From JAUVKT01 sp942491535 (GTDB lineage Bacteria; Bacteroidota; Bacteroidia; Bacteroidales; VadinHA17): a stretch of 64,000 bases of DNA. Location: contig CALOBV010000015.1 of assembly GCA_942491535.1 (NCBI GenBank), positions 1-64,000 on the forward strand. Direction: 5' to 3'. Below, in pieces: positions 9,637 through 18,064 of the stretch. A program made the position numbers and the translations under genes. The notes beneath the pieces were generated by a model. It was not told the origin of the DNA, ran no database searches, and saw nothing but the letters and a program-made list of their open reading frames with translations. Numbering within the stretch: position 1 is the stretch's first letter; every line of letters begins with the position of its first letter.

Positions 9637-9674
9637 TACCCCGACAAACAAAAAGACTGACACGAAAGTGTCGG
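9637..9674 (+). repeat. tRNA 3' end plus terminator, copy B
   Basis: TACCCCGACAAACAAAAAG followed, after one mismatch, by CTGACACGAAAGTGTCGG matches 7562-7599 at 37 of 38 positions. The copy is not preceded by a tRNA body. It could be the far end of an inserted segment of about 2.1 kb or a decayed second tRNA-Pro. Confidence 0.7.
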
Positions 9675-9781
9675 TAATCTGAATACCTCATTCTCCTTCA
9701 AAGTAAGCAGTCTGTTTGTAACTGGAAAATTATCCATTTTGCATATAATACTGAAATTTGGAATAGCTCTTTATCAGTATA

Positions 9782-9806
9782 GAAAAACCAGTCAAACTGG
9801 TTTTTC
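9782..9806. terminator. Perfect hairpin with T/A flanks
   Basis: GAAAAACCAGT and ACTGGTTTTTC form a perfect 11-bp stem with a CAA loop. The A tract on one side and T tract on the other would allow termination in both directions. It stands alone between the barrel gene and the lamin-tail gene. Confidence 0.55.
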
Positions 9807-9920
9807 CATCTTAGAAGCCAATATAGATACCCTTCGCAAATATCAATGATAAAATATACCTGTTCGTAGATAAATACTTCCATAACATTGATTATTTTTT
9901 TCATTGATTAAATGTTCTCT

Positions 9921-9928
9921 TAGGTTTG
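9921..9928 (+). promoter_or_regulatory. Bacteroidetes-type -7 box before the lamin-tail gene
   Basis: TAGGTTTG matches TAnnTTTG exactly and lies 28 nt before ATG 9957, giving a short leader. A -33 TTTG at the expected distance is not clear. Confidence 0.42.
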
Positions 9929-9956
9929 AAGCTTAATACACCAAAACATTAAAATC

Positions 9957-11684
9957 ATGAAGAAACTTTTGCTTTCTGTTATTCTTGCAACTCTACTTTC
10001 AGGAATGTTTACAAGCTGTGTAAAAGACGATACGTATGAGCCTCTAACAGTTGGAGATACAGATCTTGTCCTGAACGAGATTATGTCAAAAGATCCAGTA
10101 ACAGATAATGACTGGATAGAACTGTACAATAAGAGCGAAATTGAAGCTGACATCTCCGGATATTTAATTAATGATGATGACGATCCAAGTGGCGGTTTTG
10201 TCATCCCTGACGGAACAATAATAGCATCTAAAGGATATTATATTGTTTATGAACCAGAGTTAAGTGTTGCGATTAGTTCAGGTGGTGAAGATGTATCTTT
10301 CGGTAAACCTGATGGAACTTTACTGGATCTTATTACTTGTCCTGCATCTCTTGCTGATGGCTCAACTTTCAGCAGATTACCCGATGGTGGTGACACCTGG
10401 CTTAATGGTACAGAGGCCAGTCCTGGTGCTGCTAATATAGGAGATCCAGGCACTCCAATCATTTCAGGCCTGGAATATGATCTTACACCTGCCGCAGGAG
10501 AAACTGTTGATGTACTTGTCACTTTTGATGCAACAGAAACAGTAAGTGAAGTGGCTGTATTTTATGCAAGTGGCGATGCTCCTGTTTATAATGTAAGTAA
10601 TAAATTGGTTGGTGCTCTTGGTACAGGGACAGCTACTGTTACAATGACAGATTTAAATGTTGACGGCGTAAAAGTTTCCTTCTTTGTAGCCATTACTTTA
10701 GACAATGGTTCAGTGTATTATTATGATAAAAACAATAAAAGTACGGTATTAGCTACATTATCAACGGATGCCACCCTCTGGAACACATATACCCCTGTTG
10801 CAGGAGGAGTTGCAGCCCCAAATCTTTCTGTAACATTTGGTGTCGCTCCTACAGCTGGTGATAGTATTCTGGTTCAATTGGACTATTCTGCTGATATTGA
10901 GATAACTGAAGCCAGAATATATTTTGCTTCTGGTGATTCGCCAGAATATATTAAAAATAATAAAGTTAAGGGTGAAGATGAGGCCTCATTTACTCAAAGC
11001 GGTGTAATCATTAATATGGCAGGTGCTGATGTGGAAGATGCTGATGGTACAATTGTTGGCTCAACCAGTGATCCCGATGTGGAAATTTCATTTTTTGTTC
11101 GTCTTGCGCTGACAAACGGTAATGAGTACTATTATGGTTCTAATGGAGTCCCAATCTTAGATACTGATGATGATGGTACTGATGACGGTCCATCAGATGA
11201 TTTTAAAGCAGATGCAGCTCTATGGAACGCATTCACACCAAAAGATGCTGTTAGTGTAACAAAGTTTGATTTCCCGTCGAATCCAGGTTCTACTGGTGAT
11301 ATTCTTGTTGATATAGAATATTCCTCATCAGAAACAATTGAGGAGGCCAGGATATATTATGCTATTGGAGATACTCCTGTTTATATTAAGAACAACAAAA
11401 TCAAGGGTGAAGATGATGCTTCTTTTACACAGACAGGTGTAAGCATTAATATGAAAGATGTAGCAATTGAAGATGCTGATGGTAATCCTAATGGTACATG
11501 TAGCGATGCCGGCGCAAAAATTTCATTCTACCTGAGAGTTGCTACCTCAACTTCAGAATATTACTTTGCACTAGGTGAAATGGCTGCAATTAATGATAGT
11601 CCAGGTGGTAGTATCCTTGACGAATCTGATAATTTCAAAGATGACCCTAGCCTGTGGAATGTATATAACGTTCAGAGCAAATAG
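9957..11684 (+). CDS. Lamin-tail-domain lipoprotein with three internal repeats
   Basis: A 575-residue exported lipoprotein (signal ending MFTSC, Cys about 21). Residues about 35-165 form a lamin tail domain (LVLNEIMSKDP, DWIELYNKSEIEADISGYLI, DGTIIASKGYYIV, SFSRLPDGGDTWL-type motifs), an Ig-like fold often found in secreted bacterial nucleases and surface proteins. Three diverged units of about 100-130 residues follow (near 170, 285 and 425), each built around EARIYxAxGDxPxYxxxNK, a GEDxASFTQxGVxINM-like stretch and ISFxxRxA. Acidic DDDGTDDG linkers suggest calcium binding. No enzyme motif is seen; a surface binding role is an inference. It sits between the palindrome array and its isolated relic. 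Confidence 0.8.
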   Translation: MKKLLLSVILATLLSGMFTSCVKDDTYEPLTVGDTDLVLNEIMSKDPVTDNDWIELYNKSEIEADISGYLINDDDDPSGGFVIPDGTIIASKGYYIVYEPELSVAISSGGEDVSFGKPDGTLLDLITCPASLADGSTFSRLPDGGDTWLNGTEASPGAANIGDPGTPIISGLEYDLTPAAGETVDVLVTFDATETVSEVAVFYASGDAPVYNVSNKLVGALGTGTATVTMTDLNVDGVKVSFFVAITLDNGSVYYYDKNNKSTVLATLSTDATLWNTYTPVAGGVAAPNLSVTFGVAPTAGDSILVQLDYSADIEITEARIYFASGDSPEYIKNNKVKGEDEASFTQSGVIINMAGADVEDADGTIVGSTSDPDVEISFFVRLALTNGNEYYYGSNGVPILDTDDDGTDDGPSDDFKADAALWNAFTPKDAVSVTKFDFPSNPGSTGDILVDIEYSSSETIEEARIYYAIGDTPVYIKNNKIKGEDDASFTQTGVSINMKDVAIEDADGNPNGTCSDAGAKISFYLRVATSTSEYYFALGEMAAINDSPGGSILDESDNFKDDPSLWNVYNVQSK

Positions 11685-12091
11685 CAAATTATTGTCAAGC
11701 TATTGATCCCGGAGAAAGGTTTTATATGCAAACGATTTTGTAATCCTGAATTAGTAAGTGAGAGAAGGGGAGAATGGGAGAAAATGAGAATGAAACTCTC
11801 TATTGTTTGTCAGCTTACAATCAGGAGATCTCATTGCAGTAATGATCACATGCCATGCAGGATACCTAATACTTATCATGCCTATAAGAGTTTTGGTCAA
11901 AAAAAGCTAAAACTGTTAATAATCATTCAGAAATTATATTTGCTATTCTTGGAAGAAATTTTATATTGCGTCGAAATTAATAGCAGACTGTTAGTTTTCA
12001 ATCAAGCGAAACAACAATTGTGCTAAGTAGGATACCTCCTACATAGGATTTTAGTATTAATGGATAATTTATAAACCTAATTTTTGGATCA
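11685..12091. other. Intergenic region with a relic of the palindromic repeat
   Basis: No gene is supported. At about 11724-11802, GCAAACGATTTTGTAATCCT and the following purine-rich GAGAGAAGGGGAGAATGGG and GAGAATGAAACT segment align with the right half and spacer of the third palindrome unit (7975-8050), so this is a seventh, half-lost copy about 3.3 kb from the array. A short hairpin (GTAGG/CCTAC, 12027-12042) lies upstream of the first DUF4402 gene. Confidence 0.65.
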
Positions 12092-12604
12092 ATGAAAAGT
12101 TTAATCAGACTATCTTCGTTATTATTGGTAACATTTCTATTTACAACAGTATCTTACAGCCAGGTAAGCGCAACTGCAACTGCTTCTGCAACAATAATTA
12201 CCCCAATTGCTATTGCCAATACTACCGATATGGATTTCGGTAATATTTCTGTAAGTGCCACCCCGGGAACGGTTATACTATCACCTGCCGGTGCACGTTC
12301 AACAACAGGAGGCGTTACGCTTCCCGCAGTTACCGGAACAGTTACTTCAGCTGCATTTGCAGTTACCGGGCAGGCAAGTTTTACTTACTCTATTACTGTT
12401 CCTGCTGCGGCAACAACCATTACAAGTGGAGCAAATACAATGACAGTTGACACATGGACATCAAATCCTACTCCAACAGGGACACTTGATGGAACAGGAT
12501 CGCAAACCCTCTCTATTGGTGCAACATTAAATGTTGCTGCCGGACAGGCTGCAGGTACTTACATCTCAGGAACTCCATTTACAGTTACGGTCAATTATAA
12601 CTAG
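12092..12604 (+). CDS. DUF4402 protein 1, candidate fibre subunit
   Basis: A 170-residue secreted protein with a signal peptide cleaved near residue 24 (VSYSQ). The mature part, rich in Thr, Ala and Gly, is a DUF4402 domain: MDFGNIS near 48, then GTVILSPAGA and a terminal strand FTVTVNYN. The same three landmarks appear in the genes at 12635 and 17527. DUF4402 has no assigned function. The all-beta composition, exported state and neighbouring PapD-like chaperone and usher-like gene suggest a pilin-like subunit, with the terminal strand being what a chaperone would hold (inference). It is the first gene of the cluster; 30 bp separate it from the second copy. Confidence 0.85.
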   Translation: MKSLIRLSSLLLVTFLFTTVSYSQVSATATASATIITPIAIANTTDMDFGNISVSATPGTVILSPAGARSTTGGVTLPAVTGTVTSAAFAVTGQASFTYSITVPAAATTITSGANTMTVDTWTSNPTPTGTLDGTGSQTLSIGATLNVAAGQAAGTYISGTPFTVTVNYN

Positions 12605-12634
12605 TTATTCACGAAAGGGTTTAAACCTATCACC

Positions 12635-13165
12635 ATGGAAGGGCTAAAAAGAGATTTTACCAGCCTTATATTCTTGTTTATTTTAGGTGGGAGTCTGTTC
12701 GGACAGGCTATTGCACCGGCCACAGCTACAGGAGAGATTTTTGCGGAAGTGATACCAGTGTTCTCTGCAAGTCAGACTTCACAGATGAATTTCGGAAAAT
12801 TTTCTCCCGGAGCACAGGGAGGAGAAATAATCCTGTCACCTGAGAGTGTAGTTTCTGTACTCGGAAGTGTTTATAGTGGTAGTGGATTGCGAAACGCTGC
12901 CAGCTTTTTTGTTTCTGGAGACCAGGATGCAATATATTCAGTTTCCCTTCCTACAGAACCTGTGGTAATTAGGAGTATCTCTGCAGATAAAACAATGGTA
13001 GTGGATAACTGGGTTTCTGTGCCAGATGAGGGAATAGGAACAGGGATTCTTCAAAATGGGTCACAAACGGTGTTTGTTGGGGCAACACTAAAAGTGGGCA
13101 CACTGAATGATAATCCTGTTGGAATATACACAGGATCATATACTGTTACCTTTGATTTTAACTAA
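12635..13165 (+). CDS. DUF4402 protein 2, candidate fibre subunit
   Basis: A 176-residue paralogue of the preceding gene with a signal peptide ending near GSLFGQ. DUF4402 landmarks are MNFGKFSPGAQGGEIILSPE around residues 50-70, a central AASFFVSGDQDAIYSVSLP strand pair, and the terminal strand YTVTFDFN. It is more diverged from copy 1 than expected for a recent duplication, so the two may be distinct subunits (major and minor, or shaft and tip). It stops 16 bp before the chaperone start. Role as a fibre subunit is inferred from context. Confidence 0.85.
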   Translation: MEGLKRDFTSLIFLFILGGSLFGQAIAPATATGEIFAEVIPVFSASQTSQMNFGKFSPGAQGGEIILSPESVVSVLGSVYSGSGLRNAASFFVSGDQDAIYSVSLPTEPVVIRSISADKTMVVDNWVSVPDEGIGTGILQNGSQTVFVGATLKVGTLNDNPVGIYTGSYTVTFDFN

Positions 13166-13181
13166 TTGGAAAATAAAAATT

Positions 13182-14048
13182 ATGTCACTAATAATTCCAT
13201 CCTCCCGGTTCTCAAGAACCTTGATTTGTTCATTTGTAATATTCCTCTCTTTTTTGTTCCTCCTTCCATCTAAAATCTCGGGACAAGGAAATCTACTGAT
13301 AACACCAAGGAGGGTTGTATTTGACGGTTCTACAAGGTCAATAGACCTTAATCTTGAATATACAGGGCGGGATAGTGCTACCTATGCTATCTCGCTTGTA
13401 CAGATCAGGATGACAGAGGATGGGGGTTTTGAGACAATAACCGAACCCGATCCGGGACAGAGGTTTGCTGACAAATTCATCCGGTTTTTTCCTAGATCAG
13501 TAACACTCGGACCAAATGAAGCTCAGGTTGTAAAGGTACAGGTAACAAGGAGGAGCCAACTAGAGGAAGGGGAATACAGATCTCATTTTTATTTCCGGGC
13601 AGAAAAAGCTCCATCTCCACTTGGGGAAGAGGATCCAGCTAAAGAGACAAATACTATTTCTGTAAAACTGACCCCTGTTTTCGGAATAACTATTCCTGTC
13701 ATTATCCGTATTGGTAAGCCTGAGGCAATTGTGACACTTGAAGACTTAAAATTCGGGGTGGATGATGAAAATAATCCGGTACTGGATATAAGTTTCAAAC
13801 GCTCAGGAGAAAAATCGATATATGGAAACCTTGTTGTTGAACATATATCACCTGCCGGAGTAAGCAATCGTGTTGCGATTGTAAATGGAATAGCTGTTTA
13901 TACACCAAATAATTTAAGAAAATTCAGGCTAAAGCTTCTGAAATCCGGCGAGATTGATTACAGCTCCGGAAAACTTAAATTACTCTACACGGCACCATCT
14001 GACCTGGACCCTGAAACATTTGCTGAAGCAGAACTTATACTTCAATAA
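13182..14048 (+). CDS. PapD-like periplasmic chaperone
   Basis: A 288-residue protein. I start it at ATG 13182, not at the upstream in-frame ATG 13107, because 13182 gives a proper signal peptide (ICSFVIFLSFLFLLPSKISGQ) and no overlap with the preceding gene. The mature N-terminus, NLLITPRRVVFDGSTRS, and the later FFPRSVTLGPNEAQVVKVQV are the A and G strand signatures of pilus chaperones, which bind subunits by donor-strand complementation. The EGEYRSHFYFRAE segment also fits the family. The second Ig-like domain spans roughly residues 185-288. It would escort the DUF4402 proteins to the usher-like protein (inference from position). Confidence 0.82.
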   Translation: MSLIIPSSRFSRTLICSFVIFLSFLFLLPSKISGQGNLLITPRRVVFDGSTRSIDLNLEYTGRDSATYAISLVQIRMTEDGGFETITEPDPGQRFADKFIRFFPRSVTLGPNEAQVVKVQVTRRSQLEEGEYRSHFYFRAEKAPSPLGEEDPAKETNTISVKLTPVFGITIPVIIRIGKPEAIVTLEDLKFGVDDENNPVLDISFKRSGEKSIYGNLVVEHISPAGVSNRVAIVNGIAVYTPNNLRKFRLKLLKSGEIDYSSGKLKLLYTAPSDLDPETFAEAELILQ

Positions 14049-14090
14049 TAAGCAGTTTATTTTATTATCCGATCAGCACAAATTTCGTAC

Positions 14091-17000
14091 TTGACAATGT
14101 TAATGCCAGACCTGGTCCATAAATTTATTACTGCACTCGCCGTAACTTTTATCACGGTGGCTTTGCAGGGACAGGTTAATGGAGATTACCAGACCAGAAA
14201 TAACGGAAACTGGAACAGCAACACCACCTGGCAGGTATATAGTGGTGGAGCCTGGACAAACTGTTCTACCGGAGATTATCCGGGAGCCGCCTCAGGGGCA
14301 GGCACAGTATATATATTGAATAATCACACGGTTACAGTAAGCTCAGATGTCCAGAACAGTATTGGTTCACTAATAATCGACTCGGGCACCAATAATTCCT
14401 TCGTTCAGTTTAGTGGATCATATTCATTGACTGTCACCGGTCAAACCTACTTGAACTCCAGTACTACCAACTGGGTCCAGAAATCTATACTTGTCGATTC
14501 AGGTGTATTTAGGACAGGATCTGTCTGGGCGTCATCAGACAAGAATAACAGGGATGCCTATATCAGAATTTCCACAGGTGAAGTAAGCGTTGATGGCAAC
14601 ATTACTCTTAATGGAACCAGTCGAGGTAACTATTTTCTATTTACCGGAAATGGAGACCTTTTTATCGGTGGTGCAATAACAGGAGGAACGATTACAAGTA
14701 ATTCAGGAGGAGGTCCCCAGGCACCAACATCAGGAACAGTAATATACAATGGAACGGCAGCACAGAATATTGGCACTTATGATTACTATAACCTGGAGGT
14801 AGATAATAGCAACGGCGTATCACTTACAACAGATATTACTATAAGTAATGGTCTCACCATGACTGATGGAAATATTTCGACCGGGACAAATACCTTGATA
14901 CTTACCAGCAGTACATCGTCAAACTTAAGTTATACATCCGGGACAATTATTGGATCACTACAAAGAGCTATTGGTACACCAACCGGAACAGAATACCTCT
15001 TCCCAGTTGGGATCAACAACGAACTATAATCCCCTTAAAACGAGATTTCACCAACCTAACCGCCGGTGACTTTACTGTTAGAGTTTCCAGGCTTCCGATA
15101 TCGGAAACAACAGGATCTTCCTCTAAACGAGCGGATCTATTGATATCACTGACCGGTATACAACAGGTTACTGGACTATTATTGCATCATCAATGGACTC
15201 TGGCATCGACCGACTATGACGTAAATCTGAATTATACTGGTTTCATCAGCTGTTGAATACCCTGGCCAGGATAATAAAACGAACTGCCGGAGGCAATATA
15301 AGCATTGATGGAACTCATGGAAGTGTTTCAAGTCCTGAAATCACAAGAACTGGACTAAGTGGCATTTCCACAAGCTCTACCGATCTAGCAATTGGTAAAT
15401 CAAGTCTTTCTATCATCACTCATCCTGCTGATTACACTGGTTGTGCTCCTACCTTTACTGTAGTTGCAAGCGGAGCTCCCACACTAACCTACCAGTGGCA
15501 GGAAGATTCAGGAAGTGGATTCACTAATATCAGTGATGGAGGTAATATATAATGGGGCAACCAGCACTACTCTTTCCATCACAGGAGTATCCGATTCGAT
15601 GACCGGTTACCTCTACAGGTGTATTGTCACTGACGGCAATAGTAACTCTTTACCAAGTAATTCAGCTCTACTTACGGTTATTTCAGACCTTGTCTGGACA
15701 GGAGCTTCAGATACTGACTGGAATAATGCAGGAAATTGGTCATGTACTTATGTGCCAACCATTGCGTCTTTGGTTCAGATTCCAGATGTAACAAATAAAC
15801 CCATCATTAGCAGTGGTGCAATTGCATCCGTAAATGATCTGACAATAGATAGTGGTTCATCCCTGACAGTATCAGGTAACACTTTACAGATTGCAGGTAC
15901 AATTACCAATAATGGAACCTTCACTGCCACAGCAGGCACTATTGAGATGAATGGCTCTGCCTCACAGGATATCGGTGCCGACATCTTTGAGAACAATACA
16001 ATCCTTGATCTGATAATAGACAATGCAGCCGGAGTAACATTATCCGGACCCCTGAGCATAACAGGGATTTTATATCCTGAGAATGGAGATCTTGCCAGCG
16101 GTGGCTTTCTGACAATGGTATCCACAGCCTCACAAACTGCATTGATAAGCGGATCGGGTAACGGAAGTGTTTCAGGGAATGTTACAATGCAAAGATACCT
16201 TCCAGAACGATTTGGTTACAAATATTTCAGCTCTCCATTCCAGGCAGCAACTGTCAGTGAGTTTGGCGATGATATGGACCTAAGCTACTGGTATCCCACT
16301 CTATACGAATATGATGAAAGCAGAACTTCTTCAGGATGGGTAAGTTATATAAATCCCGCCTGGATCCTCGAGCCCATGCATGGTTACGCAGTTAATTTTG
16401 GATCTGTACTAAGTGCTGATACAATAGATGTAAGTGGCATTGTTAATAGTGGTGCCCTCTCAATAACTCTATACAATAATAATAACACCTTTACCCAGGG
16501 CCTCAACCTGGTAGGAAATCCTTATCCCTCACCAATAGACTGGGATGAAGCAACAGGATGGACTAAGATCAATATTGACGATGCAATTTATTATTTCAAA
16601 TCGAGTACAACAGATCAGTATGGTGGTACTTATAGCTCCTATATAGGTGGAATATCAAGTGATGGCTTCGCAAACAATATCATCCCTTCAATGCAGGGTT
16701 TCTTTGTACATGTTTCTGATGGAGCATACCCTGTCTCAGGGACACTTGGAATGAATAACAGTGTAAGAATAACAGACCAGACACATCCATTCTTGAAATC
16801 CAAATATATTCAGTCAAAGTCTTCAGGAGATAATCCGTTAATCAGAATATCAGCTGAATTTGATGACGACACTGGTTCAGTTGACCATATGGTTGTTTAC
16901 CTGAACCCTTTTGCCACAGCTGGTTTTGACTATGATCTGGATGCCCTGAAACTTTTAAACACAGACTATACAGTTCCAAATATATATTTTACTATTCCTG

Positions 17001-17527
17001 GTGATAAGAAACTTTCAATCAATGCACTTCCCGAATCAATTGAATTCCCGATAAGAATTCCACTGGGTGTCAAAACAAATCGTGGTGGAAATCTCGTTTT
17101 TAGTTTGAAGGATTTGGATGATTATTATTCCATTTATAGAATAGAATTATACGACAGTTATACAGATATAAACAGAAGACTTCTAACTGATTCCTGCTAT
17201 TCTACATATCTTGATGCAGCAGAATATCATAACCGATTCTTCCTGGATATTAGTCAGGTAAGCACTGAAACCAAAGAACCTGATTCCTCTGATAGAATAT
17301 TCAAGGCCTATGCATCAGGTAACTTGCTGCGAGTTGAGATATATGAGCCTCCACAGGGTATAGGAATTCTTACAATCCATAATGTTCTGGGCCAGACTTT
17401 AAAAAGATTTAATATAACTGAACCTGGACTATATGATTATTATAATATTTATGGAAAAGGTTTATACATAATTAACTATCGTTCAGGAATTACGTCAGAA
17501 TCGAAAAAAATATTTATTGGCAATTAA
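14091..17527 (+). pseudogene. Large T9SS-sorted surface protein, interrupted by clustered frame changes
   Basis: A protein of about 1140 residues can be reconstructed. It begins MTMLMPDLVHKFITALAVTF (signal peptide) and shows repetitive NNGNWNSNTTWQVYSGG-type and SLIIDSG/LTVTGQT beta-solenoid-like sequence. An Ig-like domain follows (GAPTLTYQWQEDSG, then a strand with YLYRCIVTDGNSNS), and the protein ends in a Por-type sorting tail (GKGLYIINYRSGITSESKKI), which directs export through the type IX system. Reading frame is lost between about 15025 and 15545: homologous-looking peptides move through at least six frame changes in 520 bp (YNPLKT, FTNLTAGDFTVRVS, IDITDRYTTGYWTI, WTLASTDYDVNLNYTGF, RIIKRTAGGN, IYNGATSTT). 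The flanks (14091-15025 and 15545-17527) are open. Either recent decay or a badly sequenced patch. Confidence 0.8.
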
Positions 17528-18039
17528 TGAGAAAGAAGATCAAAATATATTGGCACAGGGTAAGTTTAATAATTATTATAATTACCGCAATCACAAACAA
17601 AACTTTTACACAGGAACCTCCACCAAGACCTGTGGTGGTAACCGTAACCGCCCAAACTTTAAGTTTTGGAGCATTTACTCACGGTGCTTCAGGGGGAACT
17701 GTAACTATCAGCTCAGGTGGAATTCGTACAGCAACCGGAGATATTATTTTACTGGGATTGGGCTATCCATATTCAACTACTCTGTACGAGATTGTGGCAA
17801 ATCCGGGAACAATAATTTCAATACTAAATGGCCCGGATGTTGTTTTACCGGGTAGTAATGGAGGATCTATAACCTTATCTATTGGGAACTCAGACCCTGC
17901 TTCACCATTTGTTACAACAGTGGTACCTCCATTATCTACATACCTCAATATTGGAGGTACAATTACGGTAGGAAATAGTGCGGCAAATCCACCCGGGAGT
18001 TTTAGTGGAACATATGATATTACATTTATACAGGAATAA
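17527..18039 (+). CDS. DUF4402 protein 3, candidate fibre subunit
   Basis: A 170-residue secreted protein whose ATG overlaps the stop codon of the T9SS-tailed gene by one base (TAATG), so it is probably translationally coupled to it. It has a signal peptide (SLIIIIITAITNKTFTQ), a Pro-rich start (EPPPRP), then the DUF4402 block LSFGAFTHGASGGTVTISSG and the terminal strand TYDITFIQE. The end lacks the YN/FN finish of the other two copies, so it may occupy a special place such as a base or adaptor (inference). The usher-like gene starts 25 bp downstream. Confidence 0.83.
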   Translation: MRKKIKIYWHRVSLIIIIITAITNKTFTQEPPPRPVVVTVTAQTLSFGAFTHGASGGTVTISSGGIRTATGDIILLGLGYPYSTTLYEIVANPGTIISILNGPDVVLPGSNGGSITLSIGNSDPASPFVTTVVPPLSTYLNIGGTITVGNSAANPPGSFSGTYDITFIQE

Positions 18040-18064
18040 ATAACAGGATATTGCAGTAGATAGA

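Larger units (their letters stand above)
9437..9956. other. Intergenic region with tRNA-derived repeat and hairpin
   Basis: No gene is supported. The stretch holds the second copy of the tRNA-Pro 3' segment (9637-9674), a hairpin at 9782-9806 and a -7 box at 9921. Just upstream of the repeat, GGGGT (9626-9630) can pair with ACCCC (9638-9642). This looks like the two acceptor-stem halves of a tRNA whose middle has been lost. Confidence 0.6.

Noticed and set aside
7495..9674. A complete integrative element
   Set aside because: The flanking repeats are suggestive, but no integrase, recombinase or transfer gene lies between them.
9698..9904. 68-codon minus-strand frame starting MKKIINVM
   Set aside because: It runs across the perfect hairpin at 9782-9806, is very rich in aromatic residues and has no ribosome-binding site; not convincing as a gene.
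11703..12026. 107-codon plus-strand frame
   Set aside because: Its start is translated from the repeat relic and the rest has no protein-like features.
13107..13181. Upstream start for the chaperone gene
   Set aside because: It would overlap the preceding DUF4402 gene by about 60 bp and put 25 polar residues before the signal peptide.
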